In this document: positions 35,399 through 45,429 of the stretch, piece by piece
How the letters are laid out: every line of letters begins with the position of its first letter
Position numbering within the stretch: position 1 is the first letter of the stretch
Assembly (NCBI GenBank): GCA_002148405.1
Contig: MUGG01000218.1
Coordinates: 248,001-312,000 of the forward strand
Origin: Alkalinema sp. CACIAM 70d
GTDB taxonomy: Bacteria; Cyanobacteriota; Cyanobacteriia; Leptolyngbyales; Leptolyngbyaceae
Length of the DNA: 64,000 nt
Direction of reading: 5' to 3'
Program-made: the position numbers and the translations under genes
Notes under the pieces: generated by a model
Seen by the model: the letters and a program-made list of their open reading frames with translations, nothing else
Database searches by the model: none
What the model was told of the DNA's origin: nothing

Positions 35399-37240
35399 CT
35401 AAGTTGTCCAGTTGACATGCAAAAAAACGGGCATCCAGGGTAGATGAATCACGCCGACACCCCAGGGCAGCTTACTCAGCAACACATCCTGCATCCGATG
35501 CTCAATCGTCAGTTGCCATCCCAAATCCACTGGTTTGAGTTTGCCGTCTCGCCAGAAGAACTGCTGGCGCAACCACTCTGTTGAGTTGCTATGGAGGGCG
35601 CTCCAATGTTTCAGCACGGCACCGAGCAACTCCTCGCAAGCGTTACGCTCAGCCTCGTTGAGTTCGTAAGGGGGCAGGGGTTCCTCCCAGTCCCAGGCGC
35701 ACAACAACTTAGGCAACAACAACTCGTATTCGGGGATATTGGCATCGCCGTAGGTCAGGTAGGTCAGCAGGGCAACGGCTCGCCGTTGAGTTTGCCCATC
35801 GCGAAACTGGTTGTCTGCTAATAACTCCAGGCTATGAAACAACTCTTGCAAAAAGGGATGCACAATCACAATACCGGTTCCCCCAATGTAAACGGCTTTG
35901 GACTCGGCTGTCTCGATCGCGTCCAATCCCTGAATTTTCTGCGATACAGAGGGCTGCGAAGTATGGGGTGAACGATCGCCTGGTAGCTTTACTGAATGGA
36001 GAGTGGGAGCCACGGTTTGCTCCTCAACTCCATCTTTTAACGCCTGTCCTGGAGCTGTTAGAGAGGGCGTGGGCAGTGGGTTGGTTGACTGAGCATCTGT
36101 TTGCCCTTCAGCGGTTCCTGTCATTGCTGGCTTTGCTGTTGGCTGCAATGGAGCAGTAGTCATTGGTTGATCTTCAATAACTCCCGTTATCGTTGGCTTC
36201 GTCTCCGGAGGAGGAGGGAGGGGCGACGAATCAGGTTGCTGAGCTAGGATTGCAGAGCCAGCATCCGTAGTTGACGGTAGGGGTGAGGGCACGGGGAATG
36301 GGGTGACATACTCCATCCATGTTTGCCACGGTTGGGGCAGAGTCGAGTGCAGCTCTATTGCAGTTATGTTTCCAGATTGAGGTGTTGCGTGGGAGTGGAG
36401 TGGAGTGGGTGGGTGCGATCGTGATTCTGTCGCCTCTCTATTGTCAGAGCCAGTGGGAGATATCCCAGTTTCCGGAGTGTGAGTGCTATCGGTCTGGAGG
36501 AGCGTTTGGCGTTCCGTCCACAGGTACTGCATCAGCCTGGGGCCATCGATCGATACCGCAGTTGGGCTAATGCAATAGGGCAACACCGTCAACCAGAAGC
36601 GCTCCCGCCAAAGAGCCTGTACCGTGTGGGGTAAATCTCCTGGAACCATTAGCCTCAGCACTGTTGCCGACTCTGGCAGGTCATTCAGGATCTGGAGCAG
36701 GGTTTGCAGAAACTCATCGCTGACGGTGTAGATCAACCGTCGTAACGCTCTGGCATCCTGACTCAGCAGTTGGGCCAGCGATCGCCATTGTGCTGGAGTC
36801 ATCGCGGATTGCAGGGTTTCCAACCAATCATCAGACGGCTTACGTCTCCACCAGGGCAAGCGCCCATGTTCGCAAAAGAATAAAAACTGCTGAAACCACC
36901 CATCTTGCTTGCTGCCATAAATGGATGAGTCTGGTGTTGTTTGGGCTGCTGAACTATGTAAAATCTGCTCTAGATTGGACTGTAATTGTGTAGCTAATCG
37001 CTGGCTGAACTGAGTCATCCAATCGCTGCCCTGCAACATACCCAGGTCGATTTCCAGCCGCTCCACCCGTACCCGTTCCTCTGGCCCAGCAATCTGGTCA
37101 AACACAGATTCCATCACACTTCTGCCTTGTCCCTGAAACAGCCGAGCAACCGCTTCCTGGAGTTCAAATGCCTGATCAGTGTGACTGAGTTCCAGTTCCA
37201 ATACCTGACGAATAATCTGATGGGGGTTGTTAGCTAGCAT
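35399..37240 (-). CDS. eCIS tape-measure protein (CIS_TMP, Afp14-like)
   Basis: 613 residues from the ATG at 37240, which has GGAG six bases upstream; ATGs at 37252 and 37261 are possible. The N-terminus has the family hallmarks: NPHQIIRQVLELEL, the middle VFDQIAGPEERVRVERLEIDLG, and a C-terminal part with NEAERNACEELLGAVLKHW and LSKLPWGVGVIHLPWM. Between lies a long proline/threonine-rich linker (about 265-440). Family members set tube length in contractile injection systems. It overlaps the end of the Afp12-like gene by eleven bases. Confidence 0.85.
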   Translation of the reverse strand: MLANNPHQIIRQVLELELSHTDQAFELQEAVARLFQGQGRSVMESVFDQIAGPEERVRVERLEIDLGMLQGSDWMTQFSQRLATQLQSNLEQILHSSAAQTTPDSSIYGSKQDGWFQQFLFFCEHGRLPWWRRKPSDDWLETLQSAMTPAQWRSLAQLLSQDARALRRLIYTVSDEFLQTLLQILNDLPESATVLRLMVPGDLPHTVQALWRERFWLTVLPYCISPTAVSIDGPRLMQYLWTERQTLLQTDSTHTPETGISPTGSDNREATESRSHPPTPLHSHATPQSGNITAIELHSTLPQPWQTWMEYVTPFPVPSPLPSTTDAGSAILAQQPDSSPLPPPPETKPTITGVIEDQPMTTAPLQPTAKPAMTGTAEGQTDAQSTNPLPTPSLTAPGQALKDGVEEQTVAPTLHSVKLPGDRSPHTSQPSVSQKIQGLDAIETAESKAVYIGGTGIVIVHPFLQELFHSLELLADNQFRDGQTQRRAVALLTYLTYGDANIPEYELLLPKLLCAWDWEEPLPPYELNEAERNACEELLGAVLKHWSALHSNSTEWLRQQFFWRDGKLKPVDLGWQLTIEHRMQDVLLSKLPWGVGVIHLPWMPVFLHVNWTT

Positions 37241-40200
37241 TGGCGACTCCATTGAGAGCAAGAATCAGGGCTTCCCGTGCTGCTGCATTTACATCATCTG
37301 AATTCATACCTGGGATTAACTGAGTATCTAGCCAGTTGAAATAAGCCGTCTCAAAGTGCTCAAAACATCCCCGAGGCGGGGCAGTTGCGGGGACAGGTGC
37401 GCTGTGGATCAGTGGCAGGTGGCGATCGACCCAGTAAATCTTGGGGAATAAATGGGCAGGGCAGGCTTGTTCAACCATGCGTTCCACATGGCGACGAAAC
37501 TCCGAATCACGAAAGCGATGGGGCGGGGCTTCAGAGCGCTGCGAGGCTGCAGGATCGAGGGAGAAGTCGCGGGCATACCCGGATGGAAAGACCAACGATA
37601 AGCGCTGGCTGTAAGGATCGTTTGCGGATAGCTTCAAGAAACTATCCCCTGGATCGGATCCTTCTCCTGGTTTATCGGAGCCCCGCTGGGGCCGTAATAA
37701 AATGTGTTCGACGGTGTGGAATCCTTCTGCACTTTCCTCATAGACTTTAAAAAACGCAGCACTCGGAGTAGATAACCGTCTACGGCCCCGATGATCGATT
37801 CCTGTCAAGTGGGCGATGCGTCGTTCCATCGGTGTCATGGATGTCTCTATCCGCAGAGTCCTGAAAAACGCCGCAGTGGCTTGCATTGCATCCTGAATTG
37901 CATTTTCCGCCCAGGTGCTCAGGCTTTCCCCCACCACTCGGGCACCTGTATCTGCTCCATCCTTTAGCTGGTATCGATAGCGGCCCGCCTCAGCACTGAC
38001 CCTATGATAAAAGACGCGATCGGGGAGCTGATTGACTTGTGCCGCCAGTACAATCGCGTCTTCCGCGCTAATGATGGCAGCCGCTTCCGTTGAGAAACTG
38101 TCCACTGAGCGGAGGCGATGTTCTTCATCGAACGCCAGCACCCAATGGAAGATAGAGCTTTCTTTTACTTGCCAACCCTGAGAGTCTTCTCTGGGCCAAG
38201 TTGCAAACCAAGCTGCTGCAACTTCCCAGGATCTTTGAGCAGCAGTTTCAGTTTTCCAGGTGCTCAGGCTTTCTCCCACCACCCGGTTTGTTTCATCCTT
38301 CAGTTGGTATCGATAGCGGCCCGCTCCCGCGCTAACCGCCTGATAAGAATTGACTCGTGCCGCCAGCACGATCGCGTTTTTCGCGCTAATGATGGCAGCC
38401 GCTTCCGTTGAGAAACTGTCCACTGAGCGGAGTAGCGGTTCGTCATTGAACACCAGCATCCAATGGAAGATAGATGTTTCCTTCACCTGCAAATACTCGG
38501 GATGTTGCCGAAGATGTTGTCGAAGTGGATTACCGAACGACTGGAGCTTCGCAACATTCAGATCTGGCACATCTGCCAAAAATGCAGCTTTGTCGCGAAT
38601 TAAGCGGGCGTTCACAGCCTGACGGCGAGATGCCATCTGTGCCAGCAACTGATCTGAAGCAGGGTTCGCTTCAGCCATGTCTTTTTGTGCCCAGCGATGC
38701 AGTTCCTGTGCCCAACTGACCATGTCCTCCCCTTGACGGGCCAGCAAATGATCCAGCATGCGGTTGCGTCGGTCTAAAAACTGGTCGCGGGATTCCACTG
38801 CCGCTTGCAGAGCTAGCCGATAAGTATTGTTGGGATTATTCACATCACTACCAACCGGAAATCGTTTGAGCAATTTTTCCATACCGGGTAACTCGAACAG
38901 GGCACGAGTAAAGTAGGTGGCTTGTTCCTCAGAATTAGCTGAGAAGAAGCGGTTGATATTGCCTAGCTGGGCGGTCAGATCCGCCAGAAATTGCTCGAAT
39001 AGCAGCAGATAGCCCTGCGTTTGTAATGCCCGTGCTTGTCCTTCTAGTCCTGCACTGTCTGGCACCCCGGCTTCCCCCACGCCGTAAATCCGAGGCAAGT
39101 CATTTTGAAACGCATAGTAATCGTCCACCGGGAGCAGTTCACCCCGTTGGACAGGCCAAACTGGAGAGAACGCTTGAGGTTGTGTTGAGCGCTGCTGCTG
39201 ACGTTGCATTTCAGTAAACAGCTTTTCCACCCGGGCTGGGTCGTAGCTCACATCCACGTCATTACGGACAAAGTTGATGCGGGATTTAGTCAAACTCAGG
39301 CGGGGGCGGTAGCGATCGACTTCCACCAGACGCAAGCAGTCCTGAGCATTGGTGGTAATGGGACGATTGTTAACGAAGTTGCTCAACGCCAGGTCGGTCA
39401 CAGCCACAATGTCACGACCGGTGGGATTTTCCTGGGTCACGACATCTGTGCCTGTCCCACTGCGCAACCGCATGATGATTCGCAGGATGTCTGAGATGTG
39501 GATTTGATCGGTATGGGCGAGGGAGTCAGGATTGTCATCACTGAGAAAGCCATGGCGCAATAGTGGCCCGTCATAAAGCGTCTCTGCTGTTTTTCCCTGG
39601 GCACGCATCTCTGCCAAGGAATAAAACTGCAGGGGTGGGGTTAGCGCCAAATCAATATCAAAAAAGATTTTTGCCAGTAGCTGCTCCAGATCCGTACTGC
39701 CAGTCACTTCAATACGGGCGCGCAGGGCGATTTCCTGCACTCTAGCTACCTTCAGACGCACTGGCGCTTCGCACAGATTTCGCCAACTCTCGACATACCG
39801 CTGAATCTGAAGCACCCCCCGATAGGCAGCACGCACTCGGTGAGCAAACTGGTCGATTAAACCACCGGAGCTGGTGGATTTTATTGCAACACGGATCGCA
39901 TCCGAAAGCTCCCCTTCACCCGTGATCCGCAGCAGAATCCCCATATCGGTATGCACCTGGGAATCGGTGTAACTGACTCGTAATTGACCGAAGTAACTTT
40001 GGGATTCGGGCAAGGCCTGCCATCCGCCTCCGTCTGGATTTAACTCAACTTTTTGAGGGGTGACCGCTGCACGAAACGGAGCGGCTTCGGGTTCATCCCA
40101 GTGCGGCAATGCCACCTCAACGTCTACCGATGGCAGTTGCAACTGATAGATATTGCTATTCAAGTCCTGTTCTTCAAAGTCTTTAAGAGTCAGGATGACT

Positions 40201-40805
40201 TCATACAGCCCGCGCAAGTGAACCTGTTCCAATCCTGCTTGCCTAGCATAGGTGAATGAGGCGAATAGCGGATCGTCTTTGGAATTAGGATTGGTATAAG
40301 CGCTCCTGGCTGCAAGGTAACAAACAAGACTCATGAACCATAAATCAAAAGCCTCAGGCTTCAGAGGTTGATCAGTTTGTATCTTGCAATACCACTTCCA
40401 CCAGAATGTCAGGAAATCCTTAGTATAGAAAGGAACCTCACTGTCGTCATTTGAGGTAATTCGGGCTTCACTGACCAACGGATGATCAAGAAGGATCTGG
40501 CGCAAGTCGTCCAGTGTAACGGGTGCTGCAGACAGGACATGATGTACTGGTATCCCATCTGGTAGGGCGTGGCTCTCACCACTGCGCAGTAAATCTGCCA
40601 TATCTAACTGGAGCCGGAAGCCCAATTCCGTCATGGCATAGCTAAACGCTTCCAGTAACGTAATACCCGGATCGTGCACGTTGTGGTCGGTCCAACTGTC
40701 TTTCGCCAGTTGGCGGATCAGTTCCATGCCGCGCTCCCGCAGAGCAGCATAGTTCATGCTGGTTCGATCTGGTGGGGTTTGGGATAGGCGGAGAGTATCG
40801 TTCAT
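37230..40805 (-). CDS. Afp12-like baseplate protein with a duplicated inserted domain
   Basis: 1191 residues. The N-terminus reads YAALRERGMELIRQLAKDSWTDHNVHDPGITLLEAFSYAMTELG, the diagnostic opening of Afp12-type baseplate wedge proteins. The family role is to form, with the Afp11 homologue, the ring that triggers sheath contraction. Two tandem repeats of about 95 residues (about 771-865 and 875-965) each contain VKE-S/T-SIFHW, SVDSFSTEAAAIISA and YRYQLKD; they are not part of the core fold and probably form a surface decoration. The C-terminus resumes with GFHTVEHILLRPQRG, also typical of the family. The gene begins 18 bases after the tail-fibre stop. Confidence 0.9.
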   Translation of the reverse strand: MNDTLRLSQTPPDRTSMNYAALRERGMELIRQLAKDSWTDHNVHDPGITLLEAFSYAMTELGFRLQLDMADLLRSGESHALPDGIPVHHVLSAAPVTLDDLRQILLDHPLVSEARITSNDDSEVPFYTKDFLTFWWKWYCKIQTDQPLKPEAFDLWFMSLVCYLAARSAYTNPNSKDDPLFASFTYARQAGLEQVHLRGLYEVILTLKDFEEQDLNSNIYQLQLPSVDVEVALPHWDEPEAAPFRAAVTPQKVELNPDGGGWQALPESQSYFGQLRVSYTDSQVHTDMGILLRITGEGELSDAIRVAIKSTSSGGLIDQFAHRVRAAYRGVLQIQRYVESWRNLCEAPVRLKVARVQEIALRARIEVTGSTDLEQLLAKIFFDIDLALTPPLQFYSLAEMRAQGKTAETLYDGPLLRHGFLSDDNPDSLAHTDQIHISDILRIIMRLRSGTGTDVVTQENPTGRDIVAVTDLALSNFVNNRPITTNAQDCLRLVEVDRYRPRLSLTKSRINFVRNDVDVSYDPARVEKLFTEMQRQQQRSTQPQAFSPVWPVQRGELLPVDDYYAFQNDLPRIYGVGEAGVPDSAGLEGQARALQTQGYLLLFEQFLADLTAQLGNINRFFSANSEEQATYFTRALFELPGMEKLLKRFPVGSDVNNPNNTYRLALQAAVESRDQFLDRRNRMLDHLLARQGEDMVSWAQELHRWAQKDMAEANPASDQLLAQMASRRQAVNARLIRDKAAFLADVPDLNVAKLQSFGNPLRQHLRQHPEYLQVKETSIFHWMLVFNDEPLLRSVDSFSTEAAAIISAKNAIVLAARVNSYQAVSAGAGRYRYQLKDETNRVVGESLSTWKTETAAQRSWEVAAAWFATWPREDSQGWQVKESSIFHWVLAFDEEHRLRSVDSFSTEAAAIISAEDAIVLAAQVNQLPDRVFYHRVSAEAGRYRYQLKDGADTGARVVGESLSTWAENAIQDAMQATAAFFRTLRIETSMTPMERRIAHLTGIDHRGRRRLSTPSAAFFKVYEESAEGFHTVEHILLRPQRGSDKPGEGSDPGDSFLKLSANDPYSQRLSLVFPSGYARDFSLDPAASQRSEAPPHRFRDSEFRRHVERMVEQACPAHLFPKIYWVDRHLPLIHSAPVPATAPPRGCFEHFETAYFNWLDTQLIPGMNSDDVNAAAREALILALNGVANAS
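37915..38495 (-). repeat. Tandem domain duplication within the Afp12-like gene
   Basis: Two imperfect copies of about 300 bases in direct orientation. The best-conserved part, coding for AAAIISA and SVDSFSTE, is nearly base-identical around 38062-38116 and 38374-38428. The low divergence there argues for a fairly recent duplication or ongoing gene conversion. Confidence 0.85.
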
Positions 40806-40823
40806 AGGGCAACCTGCAAGTAC

Positions 40824-41978
40824 TCACTCATTTGTAGGGGGCTGCGGGGCTTGCTGTAATTGGGCAAGCGTGTTCTCCAGTTCTTTAACTCGCCCAGCCA
40901 GTTCTTTCACCGCATTGACCAGGACGTAGGTCAGGGCCGAACCGTTATAAATACGCAACGGTTCATCATCACTGCCGATCTCATCCATACTGGCAATCCG
41001 TTCCACCATCTCCGGAAAGATCGTTTCTATTTCCTGACCAATAACGCCTACGCTTTCTTGTCCTTTAGGTGTGCCTGCCTTGCCGTTGTAGCGAAACCGC
41101 ACAGGGCGTACACGCATGAGTTGGTCTAAACCAGCTTCTAAATCGCGGATATCTTCTTTGACGCGGATATCAGAGCACCTTGACCATTCCCCACTTGGAT
41201 TGCACACCTTTCCGTTGACTTGAAGGGCAAAATCAGAAGCTGACACGTTCGTACCCTGGATCATGACCTTGCTTTGGATAAATGCTGAGCCATTAACTTG
41301 AAACGGATATGCACTCGCGCCACTGAGGTCGCTGTCAGAACCTACAATCACATGTCCAGTATTCGCGGTGACAGCTAAGCGTATAGTATCGCCGTCCTGA
41401 CTAAGATAGACTGATTGAGTCAGTGGAGCATTGATGTAAACTTCGCCAGAAGGAGCTTGTCTGAAGCCGTAACTCTTATTACTGTTAGCTTGCTGAACGT
41501 GTGAGAGATATGCGTAACCTTGGTCAGGAGTTGCACCGGTATGGAAAACAGCAGCACCAAACCGCACACGTTCTGAGGTAGAGGTAGCTGTGTTGCTCTT
41601 CAACGGAACTTCCAATCGATAGGTAGGTGGACTTGTTGAAGCGAAATCGCTGCCAATACCGACATTTCCACCGGCATAAGTGACAGCACCGGTGGTTCCA
41701 ATGGGTTGAAACGCACCGCCACCACCTACATCCGCCCACTTTGACCCATCATAAAATTGCACACGGCCAGTGTTTAAGCGCAATGTCCCTGGTTCAGAGC
41801 TATTGCTGTCACCCAGTTTTAGCCCACCGGGCAAACGCAGATTCTTTATAGATCTCTCATCAAACGTCAAACCATCCTCGGTTTTATGCAAAAAGCTATT
41901 AATCAAAGCAGCGAAATCATCGCCAGAGGGGCGTGCACCATTTTGAAATTTGTTCTCCAACTCGTTTCGGGTAGCCAT
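40824..41978 (-). CDS. eCIS tail fibre with S74 intramolecular chaperone domain
   Basis: 384 residues. An N-terminal head (MATRNELENKFQNGARPSGDDFAALINSFLH) is followed by a beta-rich, low-complexity shaft with phrases such as LRLNTGRVQFYDGSKWADV. The C-terminal part is a Peptidase_S74 (endosialidase chaperone) domain beginning SDIRVKEDIRDLEAGLDQL, with the catalytic Ser of SDxR and VGVIGQEIETIFPEMV, then a coiled coil that drives trimerisation. In phage fibres this domain folds the trimer and cuts itself off. The protein is the likely receptor-binding fibre (Afp13 position). Confidence 0.88.
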   Translation of the reverse strand: MATRNELENKFQNGARPSGDDFAALINSFLHKTEDGLTFDERSIKNLRLPGGLKLGDSNSSEPGTLRLNTGRVQFYDGSKWADVGGGGAFQPIGTTGAVTYAGGNVGIGSDFASTSPPTYRLEVPLKSNTATSTSERVRFGAAVFHTGATPDQGYAYLSHVQQANSNKSYGFRQAPSGEVYINAPLTQSVYLSQDGDTIRLAVTANTGHVIVGSDSDLSGASAYPFQVNGSAFIQSKVMIQGTNVSASDFALQVNGKVCNPSGEWSRCSDIRVKEDIRDLEAGLDQLMRVRPVRFRYNGKAGTPKGQESVGVIGQEIETIFPEMVERIASMDEIGSDDEPLRIYNGSALTYVLVNAVKELAGRVKELENTLAQLQQAPQPPTNE

Positions 41979-42103
41979 AACTTCTTCTCCTAGTTCTTGA
42001 TGTCACAAAAGTGGTTGGTGTTTGCCCTTGAGGGGTGATTGATCAGTTAGATGTAAAAACCTCAAATTACCTTAGCTCTGAAGTCTTGGGTTCCAGGCAT
42101 CAA

Positions 42104-45100
42104 TTAGCGATGAGGAGAGACATTAAAATCAAGACCCACCGTCATGTATCCAATACCAAGTTGCTTGACGCCCAAACATCGATCTTCACCCCTATTAATT
42201 GGGGTAATTCGATGTTCCGAATGGGAAACCAAAATGGCGTGGGTGGGGGTTGCTGCGACTTCAACCCCCCACCCGACCACAAAGGTATCGCCAATGGTCA
42301 TGCCAACTGCTGTGGATGAAATGGCCGGTTGAGGTTTTGGGCGAATCAGGAAATTCAGCCCAATTGTCATGTCTCCAATGCCACCGCGTGGCGTCCCCTC
42401 GTAAATGTGGTAGAGCTGGAAATCCGTAATGTAGTCCACATAGCGACGTCCTTCCATAAAGGCTAAGATCTCGGATTTATAAATTTGGGATCCAAAGATA
42501 ATGTCCTGCCCTTCTTCGTAAGCCCAAGGCGACAAAAACCGACGTAGTTCCTGATTTAACACCCCGGCGTAATATCCAGCGTCCAATCCAGCCAAAAAGG
42601 CCACACGAGCATCAACCCGAATGCGCTCATAGACTGGATGAATCACATGAACCGTAGCAAAGGGGCTGGCAATTCCCGTCCTGACATAGTCGCTGATACG
42701 ATTCATCAGTACGGCACTTGCACGGGGTTCCAGGGGATTGCCACCCGTAATGTTGCGTAAGTCCGGCACAATGATGAGGGAAACTTCACCGGCTTGATCT
42801 ACGAAGGGAGCTTCACCGGCTTGATCGTTCCCATCTGCGTCCCTGTGGGGCCGACTGTGGGGCAAACATTTAACTTTGAACACCTCTGGAAATTCTTCCA
42901 GAACAAGCCGCTCAAAGTCCCAGGGGGTAACCGCACGATTGCGATGTCGGAGCCGTTCACTGCAGCGGCGAAAGAATGCCGCATCGGTTTCGCTGGTTCG
43001 TCCCTCAAACGATCGGTACGGCTGGCTAAGCGATTTCACCGCAGTAACCCGTTGCTTGAGACGTTTGATACTCTTGGCAGTCAGTCCTGTCTGTAAGTGT
43101 TCGGTGTAGTCTTTGAGTTCGCCCACTGCTGGTACAAATCTGGCTAGAGCACCCTGGCTATGCAGTGCCAACGTCCGTGCTGCACTTTCTGGGGCTTGCC
43201 GAATCAGTGCTCGCAGCCACACCATTCCTGGTGGCATCAGGGTGTGATCTAGCGTGGCATCTCTGCCCACAGATAGCACCACCAATCCGGGTTGTTGAAA
43301 GCCAGCAGTGCTGTCATTAAGTACGGCGGATGGGGGCAGAGTTTTCCAGGTGTTGCTGCTTAAATAACTCCACTCCACCGCAGCTTGCGCTAAGACGGGG
43401 GCGACACTGGCTGTTCCAGGGTCGATTTGGAAGAGCAGGGATATATTCGCGGGCGGCGTTAATTCCTCTATGCCAAGATATAGTGCACCCAGAGTAAATT
43501 CGTGATTTCCTTCAAGCGTAATGGAACCATCTATTTCAGGGATGAGTTGGGCAGATCCATCTCCTGAGGCCGTAGTATACCCAAAGGGTTCTAAACGGAA
43601 AAATGCATCCTCACTATGGGCTGCCCCTGGCACCATATCCACTGAAGCAGTGTAGTCCAAAGAAAGGTTGGCTAAAGAGGGGGTCCATGGTTGGTTGGGC
43701 AACGGCGGTTCAATACCCGCCCTGTCCCAACGACTGAGGGCGAGTGCCTGGGTTGCGTACCGATTTGAGAACATCTGGTGCCCAAAGGCTTCAAAGGAGG
43801 TTTTGCTCACATAAGGTTGGCCTATGGAGGGGCCTCGTAAGACCAGACGAATAAACCCGTTTGTTGTATCGGTAGTGTAGGAGTTGAGTTTGCCTAATAT
43901 TGGCTTTTGGACGTAGTTTTTGCCACGCAGAGCAGTATCGAAGTTGTCTGAGTTAACTTCAATTTTGGTTTGTCTAAGAGTTGGATAAGAGTTGAATAAG
44001 ACATGCTGATCCAGCAATCTGTGATCCCAACTGCGACCGTATAGCAAGTCAACATCGATCCTGAATTGACTACTGAAGTTAGTTGGTGACTGGTCAAAAT
44101 ACGCTCTGTAATGTTCTAGTAGATCCGGCAAATCTTGCCATTCCAAATATAAGGCTAGTGATGTGAGGTGTTTGCTAAAGACTTCGGCACTGCCAATATA
44201 AAACGAGGAACCCAGGTGGGGTTGACTGCCAAACAACGGCATGGGTTTGTCTGGAGTGAGCGATCCCTGATCGTTTTGCACCACCAGTTGCTTCACCCCT
44301 TTGACACTCACTTCCAGGGTGGCACTCTCGACGGTCAATCCTACCAGGGTTTCATAATAGCTGCTGGCACCATTGAGTCGGCAGCGCAAGATAGGCCAGT
44401 CAGCCCTTGGTTTCTCCCCATGAAGTTTTGCATCCCAAGTCACGATCGCTGGAGCTGTTTCGTTCAGCGTCAGGGTCATCTCCAGAAACGTTGTCTGACT
44501 GTCACTGGTCGTCGCCAAATTAGCTACCAAAGTCTCTGGAGCTAGCCAATCTTTTGCCCCCGTCAGGTCTACGGTGAAGGCGGAACTGATTCCCTGGGAA
44601 ATGGGAGCATTGGTTTTGCTAGACCGGAGTTTGGCTTTGAGGGTCACTGTGCGTTTGCCTTCTGCCATCAGCAGGATGGGTGAGGCGATCGCAAACCCAA
44701 TCTCTACTTCGGTCATGAAGCGCTGACTGGTATTCAGGGTTAATTGTCTTCGCCCAAAGGTGTACCAACTTTCACCTTCCAACCCAGAAATTCCTTCACA
44801 TCCAAAAAATCGTTGCGATCGACTATCCGATTCTCCAACCAGGCGGCGGATTTCCTTGACTTTAGCGGCACTGACCACCAGTTCAGATTGGGTGGCATAG
44901 TAGAGCGGGCGACCTTTACTATCTTTACCAGCATCTAATAGCGTTTGGGCTGGTAATAAGGTGGGAGCCGCATTCCGGGCTAATTCAAAGATCACATGCA
45001 CGTCATCGGGAACTGCCTCGCGACGTAGGAGGTTCAGTTCATTTTCGTAGTAATGACGCAGGTGGCGTTGAGGCAGCTCATTCAGGTCATTCTGCAAATA

Positions 45101-45427
45101 CTGGAATAACTTTAAAAACACCACAAACAACGCCACATGGGGAGGCCAGTCGCTGCGGGCTTGCAATGCTTTTTCAAAAGCAGCCGCGTCCTGTCCAGTT
45201 GAGAGTTTAACCACATCCTCCAGGAACGGACTCCAATCCCCCGTGGATTGTCCTGTCGGGGTATAAAAGCGAATTTCTGCGGCCAACTTTTGAGCGTAGG
45301 CCAGCAGGTCAGACAGCGATCGCTCATCCGGCAAAATATACCCTGGCTCCAGGGCAGGCAGGGTGCGCTGACGCTGGTTGGTGCCGTCAGATCTCAGCAG
45401 GTTGCCATAGCGTTGCAAGCGATCCAT
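42104..45427 (-). CDS. Afp11-like baseplate wedge protein (gp6/J-like)
   Basis: 1107 residues. Helical N-terminus (LSDLLAYAQKLAAEIRFYTP) with HLRHYYENELNLLRREAVPDDVHVIFELARNAAPTLLPAQTLLDAGKD, diagnostic for the eCIS Afp11 family. The C-terminal third has the baseplate-J-like FFRRCSERLRHRNRAVTPWDFERLVLEEFPEV and VHVIHPVYERIRVDARV. It should form the wedge ring with Afp12. The last 90 residues contain two related 15-residue stretches (GIGDMTIGLNFLIRP and GIGYMTVGLDFNVSP), a tail repeat I have not seen as standard. Two bases separate its start from the gp25 stop. Confidence 0.9.
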   Translation of the reverse strand: MDRLQRYGNLLRSDGTNQRQRTLPALEPGYILPDERSLSDLLAYAQKLAAEIRFYTPTGQSTGDWSPFLEDVVKLSTGQDAAAFEKALQARSDWPPHVALFVVFLKLFQYLQNDLNELPQRHLRHYYENELNLLRREAVPDDVHVIFELARNAAPTLLPAQTLLDAGKDSKGRPLYYATQSELVVSAAKVKEIRRLVGESDSRSQRFFGCEGISGLEGESWYTFGRRQLTLNTSQRFMTEVEIGFAIASPILLMAEGKRTVTLKAKLRSSKTNAPISQGISSAFTVDLTGAKDWLAPETLVANLATTSDSQTTFLEMTLTLNETAPAIVTWDAKLHGEKPRADWPILRCRLNGASSYYETLVGLTVESATLEVSVKGVKQLVVQNDQGSLTPDKPMPLFGSQPHLGSSFYIGSAEVFSKHLTSLALYLEWQDLPDLLEHYRAYFDQSPTNFSSQFRIDVDLLYGRSWDHRLLDQHVLFNSYPTLRQTKIEVNSDNFDTALRGKNYVQKPILGKLNSYTTDTTNGFIRLVLRGPSIGQPYVSKTSFEAFGHQMFSNRYATQALALSRWDRAGIEPPLPNQPWTPSLANLSLDYTASVDMVPGAAHSEDAFFRLEPFGYTTASGDGSAQLIPEIDGSITLEGNHEFTLGALYLGIEELTPPANISLLFQIDPGTASVAPVLAQAAVEWSYLSSNTWKTLPPSAVLNDSTAGFQQPGLVVLSVGRDATLDHTLMPPGMVWLRALIRQAPESAARTLALHSQGALARFVPAVGELKDYTEHLQTGLTAKSIKRLKQRVTAVKSLSQPYRSFEGRTSETDAAFFRRCSERLRHRNRAVTPWDFERLVLEEFPEVFKVKCLPHSRPHRDADGNDQAGEAPFVDQAGEVSLIIVPDLRNITGGNPLEPRASAVLMNRISDYVRTGIASPFATVHVIHPVYERIRVDARVAFLAGLDAGYYAGVLNQELRRFLSPWAYEEGQDIIFGSQIYKSEILAFMEGRRYVDYITDFQLYHIYEGTPRGGIGDMTIGLNFLIRPKPQPAISSTAVGMTIGDTFVVGWGVEVAATPTHAILVSHSEHRITPINRGEDRCLGVKQLGIGYMTVGLDFNVSPHR

Positions 45428-45429
45428 AG

